Source: Coxiellaceae bacterium | GTDB lineage: Bacteria; Pseudomonadota; Gammaproteobacteria; Coxiellales; Coxiellaceae | Direction: 5' to 3' | Length of the DNA: 64,000 nt | Assembly (NCBI GenBank): GCA_029212925.1 | Contig: JARGOB010000006.1 | Coordinates: forward strand, 124,001 to 188,000 | Part shown: piece after piece, positions 1 through 8,172 of the stretch | Layout of the letters: every line of letters starts with the position of its first letter | Numbering within the stretch: position 1 is the stretch's first letter | Translations under genes and position numbers: made by a program | Notes under the pieces: generated by a model | Databases searched by the model: none | The model's input: the letters and a program-made list of their open reading frames with translations, nothing else | Told to the model about the DNA's origin: nothing

Positions 1-11
1 AGAGAGCTAAA

Positions 12-491
12 ATGGCATCATTACCAATAACAGTGCGTGGCGAACAGTTACTTAGAAAAGAACTTGAGCAGTTGAAGACAGTTGATAGACCCGCTGTTAT
101 TCAAGCGATTTCTGAAGCACGAGCTCATGGCGATTTAAAAGAAAATGCCGAATATCACGCGGCGCGAGAGCAGCAAGGTTTTATTGAAGGTCGGATTCAA
201 GACATTGAATCGAAAATGGCTGGCGTTCAAGTAATTGATATCACTAAAATGGAAAATAAGGGCAAGGTTATCTTTGGTGCGACAGTGACTATCGTTAATG
301 CCGATACCGATGAAGAAAGCACCTATCAGATCGTTGGCGAAGATGAAGCCGATATCAAACAAAACAAAATTTCATACAGCGCGCCGATTGCGCGTGCCAT
401 GATGGGTAAACAGGTTGACGATACGTTTGACTTTAATACCCCGCAGGGTGAAGTGGCTACTTACGATGTGATTCAAGTCGAATATATCTGA
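12..491 (+). CDS. greA: Transcription elongation factor GreA
   Basis: GreA binds the RNA polymerase secondary channel and stimulates cleavage of backtracked transcripts. The 159-aa protein has the usual full length. The N-terminal coiled coil carries the loop GDLKENAEY with the two catalytic acids at D41 and E44, and the C-terminal half is the FKBP-like fold ([10 protein letters not shown]). The ATG lies 11 bp from the window edge, and a TAA in the preceding bases could be the stop of an upstream gene. In Legionella and Pseudomonas that neighbour is carB, but it is not visible here. No catalytic residue is missing. Confidence 0.97.
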   Translation: MASLPITVRGEQLLRKELEQLKTVDRPAVIQAISEARAHGDLKENAEYHAAREQQGFIEGRIQDIESKMAGVQVIDITKMENKGKVIFGATVTIVNADTDEESTYQIVGEDEADIKQNKISYSAPIARAMMGKQVDDTFDFNTPQGEVATYDVIQVEYI

Positions 492-503
492 TTCGACTAG
501 CCG

Positions 504-603
504 GTCATCCCGGCCCCGAGTTTGTCATCCTGGCCCCGAGTTTGTCATCCCGGCCACGAGTTTGTCATCCCGGCCCCCGAGCCGGGATCCAGTCAGATAG
601 CCA
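504..603. repeat. Dispersed repeat family A, copy 1 (tandem 20-bp units)
   Basis: Four near-identical 20-bp units beginning GTCATCCCGGCC start at 504, 524, 544 and 564. They end in a half-palindrome CCGGGATCC followed by AGTCAGATAG. The same end sequence closes the repeat at 7863-7956, and the core recurs at 17044-17070. It fills the greA / MFS convergent gap and may form hairpins that terminate transcription, though there is no T-tract. Confidence 0.85.
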
Positions 604-608
604 AATCA

Positions 609-2123
609 TTAATCCACCATCTTTCCCATTTTAATTCGTGTTGCAATCACGAGACCAATTAACAACAACACCGTGTTTATCCACATCAGCTGAGTAAACG
701 TATGCATAAAGCTTTGGTTAGCGATATGAACTAATTCGGTAAACTGATTGCTGGGCACGTGGCCGTGTAGCCAACTACTATCATGAGCACCACTGGCGAT
801 GGTTTGTAATCGCTGCAATGCGTGTGGGGTAATGCCAATATGATCGGCCACTAACGTTTTTAATGTCAGTACACTGCTTTTAGCACTCATATACGAGCCT
901 GAGATCGCAATGCCCATGATGGAGCCAATAAAAGCGATAGTAAAAAATAACCCCATGCCAGTGCTGGCGTGTTCTCGGGCACTTGTACGTATGATACCGT
1001 TTATGGTTGATGGGATATGCATACCGGCCCCAAGACCGAAGCAGAGCAGGGCAAATACTAACAGTGTCATTTGTGGTTGCGCATTGAGTAAGCTAAATAA
1101 CAGTGAAGCCAAGGCACAAAAAAACAATGAGAATATATTGGGTTTTTTAAATTCTACTTTATCAATTGCTCGACCAGTGAGTGGTGAAGTAACAGCTATC
1201 ATAGCTGTCATGATCAATATCAATAAACCGGTTTTAAGTGGTGTATAGCCAACTACGTTTTGTAAATACAATGGAATAAATAACATGGTTGACATCCAGG
1301 CATACATAAAAACGATACGTGTCAAAGCTACTTTTAAATATTCTTTGTGGGTAAGTAGTACGGCAGCAATTAAAGGGTTTTTTGAACGCAGTGAGCGGTA
1401 ACAAAATGCACCTAATAAAATAACGCCAATGGCAATAAATAAAATAATATTGCCGGTTTCGAGGTTGGCTGTTTGGTTGAGGGTTGTTGCTAAAGTGCCT
1501 AGGCCAATCATAAACAACGCAATAGAGATGGGGTCTAACTTGCCTTTGTTCAGATTGGTCTTATCGCTTGAAGCAAAAGCACTTGTCATAAAAAAGCAGA
1601 TGATGCCAAGCGGTACATTAACAAAGAAAATCCAGTGCCAGGTGGTAAAGTTAAGAATTATACCGCCGACAGTAGGGCCAATGACTTGACCAAGCCCCGT
1701 TAATGTAACGGCAGCACCGGTGGCTAAGCCGCGCTGTTCATCTGGAAAGGCGTTATTGATAATGATCATGGCAATGCCGAGTGTTGCAGCAAAACCAATG
1801 CCTTGAACAAAGCGCGCAGATATTAACAGCGGAGCGGTGGGTGATAAGCCGCATAATAAAGAAGCAATGGTAAAAATGGCGGTACCGATTAAAAAAATCA
1901 GCTTATTGCCATACATATCCGCCAATCGACCGCATATCGTGAAGAATATCGCCGTTGCTAATAGGTAACTGGAAACGACCCACTGAATAATATTCAAATC
2001 CGCATTTAATGACACTGATATTCGGGCCATGGCGACGTTAACGATAGTGCTGTCGATATTGATCAATAGCACCATTAAACCAACAGAGATCAGCACCCAC
2101 CATTTGTTTTTGTATTTGTCCAT
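609..2123 (-). CDS. MFS multidrug exporter, DHA2 (EmrB/QacA) family
   Basis: A 504-aa inner-membrane protein with about 14 hydrophobic segments, the size of the DHA2 drug:proton antiporters. The D1 motif (IDSTIVNVA, residues 23-31), motif A (GRLADMYGNK, 65-74) and antiporter motif C (GLGQVIGPTVGG, 143-154) are all present. The ATG is preceded by AAGGA at good spacing. No adjacent EmrA-type adaptor or regulator is seen, so it is probably a stand-alone transporter. The substrate cannot be told from sequence. Confidence 0.9.
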   Translation of the reverse strand: MDKYKNKWWVLISVGLMVLLINIDSTIVNVAMARISVSLNADLNIIQWVVSSYLLATAIFFTICGRLADMYGNKLIFLIGTAIFTIASLLCGLSPTAPLLISARFVQGIGFAATLGIAMIIINNAFPDEQRGLATGAAVTLTGLGQVIGPTVGGIILNFTTWHWIFFVNVPLGIICFFMTSAFASSDKTNLNKGKLDPISIALFMIGLGTLATTLNQTANLETGNIILFIAIGVILLGAFCYRSLRSKNPLIAAVLLTHKEYLKVALTRIVFMYAWMSTMLFIPLYLQNVVGYTPLKTGLLILIMTAMIAVTSPLTGRAIDKVEFKKPNIFSLFFCALASLLFSLLNAQPQMTLLVFALLCFGLGAGMHIPSTINGIIRTSAREHASTGMGLFFTIAFIGSIMGIAISGSYMSAKSSVLTLKTLVADHIGITPHALQRLQTIASGAHDSSWLHGHVPSNQFTELVHIANQSFMHTFTQLMWINTVLLLIGLVIATRIKMGKMVD

Positions 2124-2141
2124 TTTGTATCCTTACTGACT

Positions 2142-2272
2142 TTGCGCTGAACAATATCCTTTATCAAGGCGTACAGCGTACCTCTTTTACTTCATGGCTC
2201 GGATCGAAGATCCTGCGCTTTACTTACGTAAAAGAGGCACCCTATACACCTTGATACCATGATTCAGCGCAA
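2142..2272. repeat. Dispersed palindromic repeat family D, copy 1
   Basis: An approximately 95-bp element (2162-2256) begins TATCAAGGCGTA and ends TACACCTTGATA. It contains CCTCTTTTACTTCATGGCTC and the internal complement TTACGTAAAAGAGG. It is bracketed by perfect 10-bp inverted arms, TTGCGCTGAA (2142-2151) and TTCAGCGCAA (2263-2272). A second copy in opposite orientation lies at 47082-47180. No reading frame is inside, so it resembles a MITE. Confidence 0.8.
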
Positions 2273-2401
2273 TTGCTGCAATTTTGTCAACGAGATTGGC
2301 AATGACAAAGCAGTCTAAAGTCTACCATTGTTTTTTTCGAGATGCTTGTCTCCAAAGAGACGGCCACATATAATAGCGCCAACATCAATAAGGAGTTATA
2401 T

Positions 2402-3361
2402 ATGCAAGTAGATAAAGCAGCTTTATTGCACATTGAAGATGCCATTGAATTAACAGAATGCGAAAACGGCGTAGGTCTATTGCGCTTTTTAAGTAAAGCC
2501 AACTGTGCCAGCGTAAAAGTGCTGCAAAGTATTCAGCAAGCGTTGGCGTTAGCAGAGAAGCAATTGAAGGCGTTAGTCATATGGCAACCAAATGAAAAGT
2601 TTTTTTGTGTTGGTGCAGATTTGCCACATATATGTAAGCTGGCTGAAGCGGATGATGTCGATGGTATGCGTGAATACTTAAATTGCTTTCAGCAAACATC
2701 CGTAGCGATCCGATATGCCAAGTTACCAGTAGTGGCTGCGGTGCGTGGTTTTGCGTTAGGTGGTGGTTGTGAAATCGCCATGCATTGCGATGCGATTGTG
2801 GGGCACGAAGGGCTTAAGATGGGCTTGGTGGAAAGTCTAATTGGTTTATTGCCAGCTGGTGGTGGTTGTAAAGAAATGGTTTATCGTGCTTCGCAAACCG
2901 AAGATTATTTAGACACCTTAAAGCAATATTTCTATCAAGTGGCTGAAGGCTTGCGTGCTAATAGTGCAGAACAAGCCAAACAATATAATTATATGCATGC
3001 CAATGACCCGGTAGTGGCAGACAGTGATGACGTATTAGTCCAGGCAAAAGCATTTGCGATGGCATTGACTGAAAACTACCAAGCACCAGCGCCGATTGAA
3101 ATTCCAGTGGTCGGTGAACAATATATGTCTGACCTGTTGGATTTTTATCATAACCATACTGAAAAACAATTGACCACACATGATGAATTAGTGGTGGAAC
3201 AAATTGCCAAGGTGTTCTGTGGTATGGGCGCTGACGGCACCATTACGGAGCAAGATTTTTTGAAAATCGAATTGGATGCCTTTATGCATTTAGCGCTAAC
3301 CGAGAAATCACGTGAGCGTATTTTCCACACGCTAGAGACTGGTAAACCGTTGCAAAACTAG
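2402..3361 (+). CDS. Enoyl-CoA hydratase/isomerase domain protein (C-terminal half of a FadN-type enzyme)
   Basis: A 319-aa crotonase-fold protein. Its oxyanion-hole segments are FCVGADL (68-74) and GFALGGGCE (116-124), and the candidate catalytic glutamate is in MGLVES (140-145). The whole sequence, including the ending ERIFHTLETGKPLQN, resembles the C-terminal half of the roughly 770-aa FadN/YusL-type enzymes, in which a 3-hydroxyacyl-CoA dehydrogenase domain comes first. That N-terminal domain is absent here, and the upstream gap holds only repeat family D. The ATG at 2402 is chosen because AAGGAG sits 6 bp upstream. The dehydrogenase half may be encoded elsewhere, or the gene is a remnant. 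Confidence 0.75.
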   Translation: MQVDKAALLHIEDAIELTECENGVGLLRFLSKANCASVKVLQSIQQALALAEKQLKALVIWQPNEKFFCVGADLPHICKLAEADDVDGMREYLNCFQQTSVAIRYAKLPVVAAVRGFALGGGCEIAMHCDAIVGHEGLKMGLVESLIGLLPAGGGCKEMVYRASQTEDYLDTLKQYFYQVAEGLRANSAEQAKQYNYMHANDPVVADSDDVLVQAKAFAMALTENYQAPAPIEIPVVGEQYMSDLLDFYHNHTEKQLTTHDELVVEQIAKVFCGMGADGTITEQDFLKIELDAFMHLALTEKSRERIFHTLETGKPLQN

Positions 3362-3413
3362 TGCATTTGCTCTGCTATACTAACGGTGTTGTGTCGATAT
3401 AGTGGAGCAAAAA

Positions 3414-3674
3414 ATGAAATATTTTATTAGTATAATCATTGGCTTATTTTTAAGTTCTACAGTAATGGCTGCGAGTGTTGAGCCATTGAGTACGGCTACC
3501 AAACAAGGCAGTGTTAGTCTCGAACCTATTTCGCCTAAGGCAAAAGTATCGAGCACTACTCAGCAGAAAATGGACGCAGCGGGTAAAAAAGTTCAAACGA
3601 AATCCGTATGTGGCAAAGCTAAATTGGTTGGGTATAACGGCTCAAAACCCATTTGTGGTACGGCTACTAATTAA
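3414..3674 (+). CDS. Small secreted protein with CGK...PxC motif (first of a pair)
   Basis: An 86-aa protein with a clear Sec signal peptide (MKYFISIIIGLFLSS, probable cleavage after VMA). The mature part is low-complexity and basic and ends in the two-cysteine motif CGKAKLVGYNGSKPIC. The next gene has the same cysteine pattern, so the two look like diverged tandem duplicates. A GTG at 3402 could extend the frame, but GTGGAG there reads better as the ribosome site for the ATG at 3414. The two cysteines may form a disulfide in the periplasm. Function unknown. Confidence 0.7.
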   Translation: MKYFISIIIGLFLSSTVMAASVEPLSTATKQGSVSLEPISPKAKVSSTTQQKMDAAGKKVQTKSVCGKAKLVGYNGSKPICGTATN

Positions 3675-3690
3675 TACAGGTGAGTGACCA

Positions 3691-3948
3691 ATGAATATAA
3701 AAAGTATAATAGCGGGTGCAATTGTTTTAACGCTTAGTGCAGTTGCGATGGCGAGCAACCCTCCCGACGGGAATAAAACGGCTTACAATATTAAGTTATT
3801 CACTTCTGATAACGATAAAGCTCCAGCCAAGGATGTAAAACAACTGCGGTGTGGCAAGGGGCAAGTGCAGGCCTCTGATCCGAACGGTCAACCTACTTGT
3901 GTGGTTAAACCAGCACCTCAACAAAACAAGTCTTCTTCTTGGTGGTAG
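3691..3948 (+). CDS. Small secreted protein with CGK...PxC motif (second of a pair)
   Basis: An 85-aa protein with a signal peptide (IIAGAIVLTLSAVAMA). The mature domain contains CGKGQVQASDPNGQPTC, the same CGKxxV-NGxPxC pattern as the upstream gene 16 bp away, so the two are probably co-transcribed. The tail is Pro/Gln/Lys/Ser rich and ends in WW. Its last 44 bp overlap the convergent TTL-like gene. No known family recognised. Confidence 0.7.
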   Translation: MNIKSIIAGAIVLTLSAVAMASNPPDGNKTAYNIKLFTSDNDKAPAKDVKQLRCGKGQVQASDPNGQPTCVVKPAPQQNKSSSWW

Positions 3949-4867
3949 GTTTTTTGTCCATGATGGGTTGCACAAAGTTATCGACAACAGCTAGCCAAAA
4001 ATCCTTATATAAGTGTTGATGTAAAACATGTTGGTCCGTAGTAGGGAAGCACGGCCCATGATTGACTTCTAATAACCAAGCACGCAATTGTTCATCTAAC
4101 ATAAAATCAAAGCCAAAAATTGACAGTGCTTTTTTTGCATCTTTTGTCTGAGGCTTGAATAGCTGTGGGCATTGCTGTGTTAAGCCAGTGACCACTTTAG
4201 TAACAATGGCTTTCAATTCACTAAAGATAGATTCAAAATGTGGCGCTTTGCTGGTGGGTATTTGAATGCTATCGGGTTCAGTGCCATGGGTTAAGTGCTC
4301 ATTGGTTAAATGACAAGCAATATTTGAAGTGTCATTTTCGCAATAGGCTTGTTTGGCGACATTAAAGTAGCCTTCTGGGTAAATATAGGCGCCGCAATAA
4401 TTGGTAATCACAACAAACAATCGAATGCTGTATTTATGACCTCGCAACAAGTGGGGTGGGTTGATGTATTGTTGCAGCACATGTGGACCATCAAAGCGCT
4501 TGTTGGCTAAAAAGTAATCGGTAACATCAGACAGCTGAGGGCATAAGCGTAAGCCTTCACCATTATTGAGTAGCGAGGGTTTTAATATCCATTGTTGATC
4601 CGGTGGTGCTTGCTGGCAAACGCTAGCGAAGTTAGATTGATCTATATAATAAGTGAGTGGCATTACTTCGGGGCAATACGTTGCGCACAATGCGGCTAGT
4701 AAATGTTTGAACTCCAGTTGTTCTGTGCATTTTTCGTTTAATAATAAATTAGTGTCACTAAAGTCAGCATGCTGTGCTGTTTTTTCACAACTATATCCGT
4801 GCTGTTCAAGTGTTTGTTGAATATTAAATGCGGTAGGCATGATGGGTTGTTTAAAATAAAAGCTCAT
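3905..4867 (-). CDS. Tubulin-tyrosine-ligase-like (TTL/TTLL) ATP-grasp protein
   Basis: About 320 aa with the ordered motifs of the TTL family, ATP-grasp ligases that add amino acids to protein carboxyl groups. These are WILKPSLLNNGEG (93-105, nucleotide-binding Lys), LLRGHKYSIR (140-149), CHLTNEHL (185-192, the family HLTN motif), and FGFDFMLDEQLRAWLLEVN (251-269, metal-binding D, E and N). No signal peptide or membrane segment is seen. The start is uncertain: ATG 4867, ATG 4840 or GTG 4882, none with a strong ribosome site. TTL domains are mainly eukaryotic, so this may act on a host protein, but a bacterial substrate is equally possible. It is divergent from cydA. Confidence 0.75.
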   Translation of the reverse strand: MSFYFKQPIMPTAFNIQQTLEQHGYSCEKTAQHADFSDTNLLLNEKCTEQLEFKHLLAALCATYCPEVMPLTYYIDQSNFASVCQQAPPDQQWILKPSLLNNGEGLRLCPQLSDVTDYFLANKRFDGPHVLQQYINPPHLLRGHKYSIRLFVVITNYCGAYIYPEGYFNVAKQAYCENDTSNIACHLTNEHLTHGTEPDSIQIPTSKAPHFESIFSELKAIVTKVVTGLTQQCPQLFKPQTKDAKKALSIFGFDFMLDEQLRAWLLEVNHGPCFPTTDQHVLHQHLYKDFWLAVVDNFVQPIMDKKPTTKKKTCFVEVLV

Positions 4868-4989
4868 AGGCCATTGTAACACATGACCTAGGTCAGTTTT
4901 TTAGTAAAAGAAAACGCGTTACTACCAATAAGCATTTGATTCTGATAGCATTGGACGGGTGTAAAGTCTCTAGGCATAAGGAAACTGCT

Positions 4990-6546
4990 GTGATACCAGA
5001 TATTGTTGTAGATCTCTCTCGTTTTCAATTCGCTTTTACCGCTCTATTCCACTTCTTATTTGTTCCTTTGACGCTGGGTTTGACCTGGATCTTAGTGATC
5101 ATGGAAGCGGCGTATTTAAAAACCGGTAAACAAGTTTATAAAGACATGACAATGTTCTGGGGCAAGTTATTAGCGATTAACTTTGCGCTCGGCGTTGTGA
5201 CCGGTATTACGATGGAGTTTGAGTTCGGACAAAACTGGGCTTACTTCTCGCGTATGATTGGTGGTAGTTTTGGTCCGATTTTAGCGATCGAAGGGATTAC
5301 CGCGTTTATGTTGGAAGCCACCATGTTTGGCTTGTTCTTCTTTGGTTGGGATAAATTAACCAAAGTGGGTCACTTTTGTGTCACCTTGATGATGGCGTTT
5401 GGTGCTAGCTTATCGATTGTTAATATTTTGGCGGCGAATAGCTGGATGCAGCAACCGGAAGCCACTACCTTTATATATCAAAACATGAGCCTTGAGATGC
5501 ACAGTATTGCTATGTTGTATCTCAATATGTTGGCGCAAGTGCGGATTGGTCATGTGGCCTTTGCTGGTTTCTTTGTCGCTTCCATGTTTGTAATGGGTAT
5601 TAGCTCGTTTTATATCTTGTACAAAAGAGATGTTGCGTTTGCTAAGCGTTCATTTGCCGTGGGTGCTGGTTTTGGTTTGATTTGCGCGTTATCGGTGGCT
5701 TACTTTGGTGATGCGAACGGATTACAGGTGTCGGCGCATGAGCCAGAAAAAATGGCGGCGATTGAAGCGCAATGGACGACACAAAAAGCGCCTGCTTCTT
5801 GGGATCTAATTGCCTTTCCTGATCAAGAGCAACGCAAAAATATTGGTTTTAGTATTCGTATACCTTATGCATTGAGTTTAATTGCGACACACTCACTAAC
5901 CGGTACGGTCGAAGGCATTAAGCCCATTGTTGAGCATTATAAGTTGCGCGTACAAAATGGTATGAAAGCATACGGTGCGATGCAGCAGTTAATCAAGAAA
6001 ACCGGTGGTGCTGAAGCACAGGCGACTTATGATAAGTACAAGCGTGATTTAGGCTTTGGTTTGTTGTTAAAGAACTACGCGCCAAATGTGGTGGATGCGA
6101 CACCTGCTCAAATTAATAAAGCAGCCTATGATGGCATCCCGCAAGTCAGTACTGCATTTTGGATGTTCCGCTTTATGTTGGGCTTTTGGGGCATTGGTAC
6201 ATTATTATTATTGTTCGGTTTTTTCTGGGTAATACGTGATCGCTTAGAACATCATCGTTGGTTTTTACGTTGTTGTATGTACGCCATTCCTGTTCCTTAC
6301 ATGGCCGCAGAATGCGGTTGGATTTTGGCGGAAACGGGTCGTCAACCATGGGTGGTGCATGAAATTCTACCAACCTTCTTGGGTACGTCTTCAATAAACT
6401 TTGCGACGATTGTTACCAGTTTGGCTGGGTTTATTATTTTGTACGCGTGTTTATTCTGTGTCGAAATGTTTTTGATGTTCAAGTATGCGCGCTTAGGGCC
6501 GAGCAGTTTAGGCAAAGGTCGTTATCACTTTGAGCGCAATCCATAA
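4990..6546 (+). CDS. cydA: Cytochrome bd ubiquinol oxidase subunit I
   Basis: Membrane subunit carrying the haems and the quinol site. It has 518 aa from a GTG at 4990 preceded by AAGGA, giving the usual N-terminus MIPDIVVDLSR. Visible are the haem ligand His in LFHFLFVPLT (His21), QVRIGHVA (second haem His), the AFWMFR Met ligand, and a long Q-loop between GLQVSAHEP and FWMFR. The protein is therefore of the long-Q-loop (E. coli CydA-like) type. It is followed 12 bp later by cydB and then cydX. High oxygen affinity fits a microaerobic or intracellular niche. Confidence 0.96.
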   Translation: MIPDIVVDLSRFQFAFTALFHFLFVPLTLGLTWILVIMEAAYLKTGKQVYKDMTMFWGKLLAINFALGVVTGITMEFEFGQNWAYFSRMIGGSFGPILAIEGITAFMLEATMFGLFFFGWDKLTKVGHFCVTLMMAFGASLSIVNILAANSWMQQPEATTFIYQNMSLEMHSIAMLYLNMLAQVRIGHVAFAGFFVASMFVMGISSFYILYKRDVAFAKRSFAVGAGFGLICALSVAYFGDANGLQVSAHEPEKMAAIEAQWTTQKAPASWDLIAFPDQEQRKNIGFSIRIPYALSLIATHSLTGTVEGIKPIVEHYKLRVQNGMKAYGAMQQLIKKTGGAEAQATYDKYKRDLGFGLLLKNYAPNVVDATPAQINKAAYDGIPQVSTAFWMFRFMLGFWGIGTLLLLFGFFWVIRDRLEHHRWFLRCCMYAIPVPYMAAECGWILAETGRQPWVVHEILPTFLGTSSINFATIVTSLAGFIILYACLFCVEMFLMFKYARLGPSSLGKGRYHFERNP

Positions 6547-6558
6547 GGAGGGGATGTC

Positions 6559-7704
6559 ATGCTAGATTATATGTTTTTAAAGGTTATCTGGTGGATGATT
6601 GTTGGCTTGATGCTTATCGTGTATGCATCTACGGCTGGTTATGATTCAGGTGTAACCATGATTTTGCCGTTCTTGCGCAGTGAGATGGATAAGCGTGTGT
6701 TATTAAATACCAGTGCGCCGACATGGGACGGTAACCAAACGTGGATTGTGTTTGCTGGTGGTGCGTTATTCGTTATTTGGCCAGTACTTTATGCTACAGC
6801 CTTTTCTGGTTTATATGCTGTGATGCTTTGTGTGCTGTGGTCGCTGTTTATGCGCCCGCCAGGTTATGATTACCGCAGTAAAATTGATAAAGCCGGTTGG
6901 CGAAAATTTTGGGATTTCGGATTATTTATTAGTGCGGTGATTCCAACCTTTATGTTTGGTGTTGGTTTTGGTAATTGCTTTTTAGGGTTTCCATTCCATT
7001 TCGATCCAATGACTTACCGTGAATTTTACACCGGAAATATTTTTGATTTATTAACACCATTCGGCATTTTAGCGGGTGTGTGTTCAGTGTTAATGGTACT
7101 GATGCATGGCGGCGCGTATGGTGCGCGTCGAACTGAAGACCATATTCGTCAAACCTGTCGCAAAGTACATGTTTGGGCAGCGGTATTGTTGTTAATTGGT
7201 TTTAGTATCACGGGCTTGATGGTAATTTTCAGTATTAAAGGTTTTGTATTGGTATCGCAAGCGAAAGAGCCAACATTGCAACCGTTAGCAAATGTGGTGA
7301 CTCAGCATGTGGGTGCTTGGATTGATAGTTATAAGCTGTATCCATGGAAAGGTTTCTTCCCGATATTAGCGTATTTCGGCATCGGTGCGACTTTGTGGGC
7401 GAATCATTTGAAATGGTTTAAGTGGTGTTTTTGGTCAAGTGTGTTTGCGATTGCTGGTGTAATTGGCACGGCAGGTGCTTCGTTGTTTCCGTTTATTATG
7501 CCGTCTTCAACCAATCCAAACCAGAGTATTACTGTTTGGAATGCCACGTCATCACAATACGCGCTTAATATTATGCTGTATGTCGGTGTGGTGTTGTTGT
7601 TACTTATTTTGGGTTACAAGATCTTCACTTTCCATACGGTGTGGGGTGATAAATCTACATTGACCGCAGACGATATTGAAAAAGACAGCCACACTTATTA
7701 TTAG
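6559..7704 (+). CDS. cydB: Cytochrome bd ubiquinol oxidase subunit II
   Basis: A 381-aa integral membrane protein with the CydB N-terminal pattern (LMLIVYASTAGYDSG) and the segment TWDGNQTWIVFAGGALF. It stabilises the haem subunit CydA. A strong AAGGAGGGG ribosome site precedes the ATG, and it is 12 bp from cydA and 12 bp from cydX, so the three genes form one operon. Full length for the family. Confidence 0.96.
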   Translation: MLDYMFLKVIWWMIVGLMLIVYASTAGYDSGVTMILPFLRSEMDKRVLLNTSAPTWDGNQTWIVFAGGALFVIWPVLYATAFSGLYAVMLCVLWSLFMRPPGYDYRSKIDKAGWRKFWDFGLFISAVIPTFMFGVGFGNCFLGFPFHFDPMTYREFYTGNIFDLLTPFGILAGVCSVLMVLMHGGAYGARRTEDHIRQTCRKVHVWAAVLLLIGFSITGLMVIFSIKGFVLVSQAKEPTLQPLANVVTQHVGAWIDSYKLYPWKGFFPILAYFGIGATLWANHLKWFKWCFWSSVFAIAGVIGTAGASLFPFIMPSSTNPNQSITVWNATSSQYALNIMLYVGVVLLLLILGYKIFTFHTVWGDKSTLTADDIEKDSHTYY

Positions 7705-7716
7705 AGGATATTTATT

Positions 7717-7809
7717 ATGATGTATATTGTCATTATCGTGTTGATTGCGATTGCTGTGTCCGTTGGTTTGTGGGCGACGATCCATGTTGATAAGAAAATG
7801 CCTGACTAA
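7717..7809 (+). CDS. cydX: CydX-like small subunit of cytochrome bd oxidase
   Basis: A 30-aa ORF (MMYIVIIVLIAIAVSVGLWA, then TIHVDKKMPD) consisting of one transmembrane helix and a short charged tail. It begins 12 bp after cydB behind AGAGGA. Cyd operons commonly end in such a 30-40 aa membrane peptide (CydX/YbgT/CbdX) needed for oxidase stability. It is too short for ordinary ORF detection. The assignment rests on position, size and topology, because these peptides share little sequence. Confidence 0.8.
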   Translation: MMYIVIIVLIAIAVSVGLWATIHVDKKMPD

Positions 7810-7862
7810 ACCTCTTGCTCCGCTTGCCCTGAGGAAACCGCAAAGCAGTTGTCTCGAAGGGG

Positions 7863-7956
7863 CATCCCTGACTTGTCTTGTCATCCCTGACTTGTCTTGT
7901 CATCCCGGACTTGTCTTGTCATCCCGGACTTGATCCGGGATCCAGTCAGATAGACA
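7863..7956. repeat. Dispersed repeat family A, copy 2 (tandem 19-bp units)
   Basis: Four 19-bp units (CATCCCTGACTTGTCTTGT and variants) start at 7863, 7882, 7901 and 7920. They run into CCGGGATCCAGTCAGATAG, the same terminal sequence as at 504-603. The two loci have amplified slightly different unit lengths (19 versus 20 bp) from the same core, which suggests independent slippage. Confidence 0.85.
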
Positions 7957-7989
7957 AATAATCAACCTATATTTCACAACCGTAAACCT

Positions 7990-8085
7990 ACCTGGGATAC
8001 CTTTCTCTCGAACGGATGTCCCTATCCTCGTGTTCCTTTACATCCATGTATCACACGCCGTTCGAAAGGTATCCCTGCTAGCTTT
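7990..8085 (+). repeat. Dispersed palindromic repeat family C, copy 1
   Basis: An approximately 90-bp inverted-repeat element with arms GGGATACCTTTCTCTCGAAC (from 7994) and GTTCGAAAGGTATCCC (to 8075), flanking a central stretch CCTCGTGTTCCTTTACATCC. A copy in opposite orientation lies at 42752-42853. There is no coding capacity. Together with families A and B it fills most of the 486-bp gap between cydX and hipA. Confidence 0.8.
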
Positions 8086-8123
8086 ACGAGCAGCATAGTC
8101 GCTAGGTCGATGTCATCAACTAT

Positions 8124-8157
8124 GTCGTTGCGAGGACCTTGCGACAAAGCAATCTAT
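8124..8157 (+). repeat. Dispersed repeat family B, partial copy
   Basis: GTCGTTGCGAGG, then CTTGCGACAAAGCAATCT, matches the left half of the full palindromic element at 48524-48612. The right arm is missing here. Confidence 0.6.
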
Positions 8158-8172
8158 ATCTTGGATTTCCCG

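Noticed and set aside
504..603. Possible CRISPR array (regular 20-bp units)
   Set aside because: The units are contiguous with no unique spacers and end in a dispersed-repeat palindrome also found elsewhere; no cas genes are near.
2142..2272. Insertion sequence
   Set aside because: Terminal arms are present but there is no transposase frame; it is better described as a MITE-like repeat.
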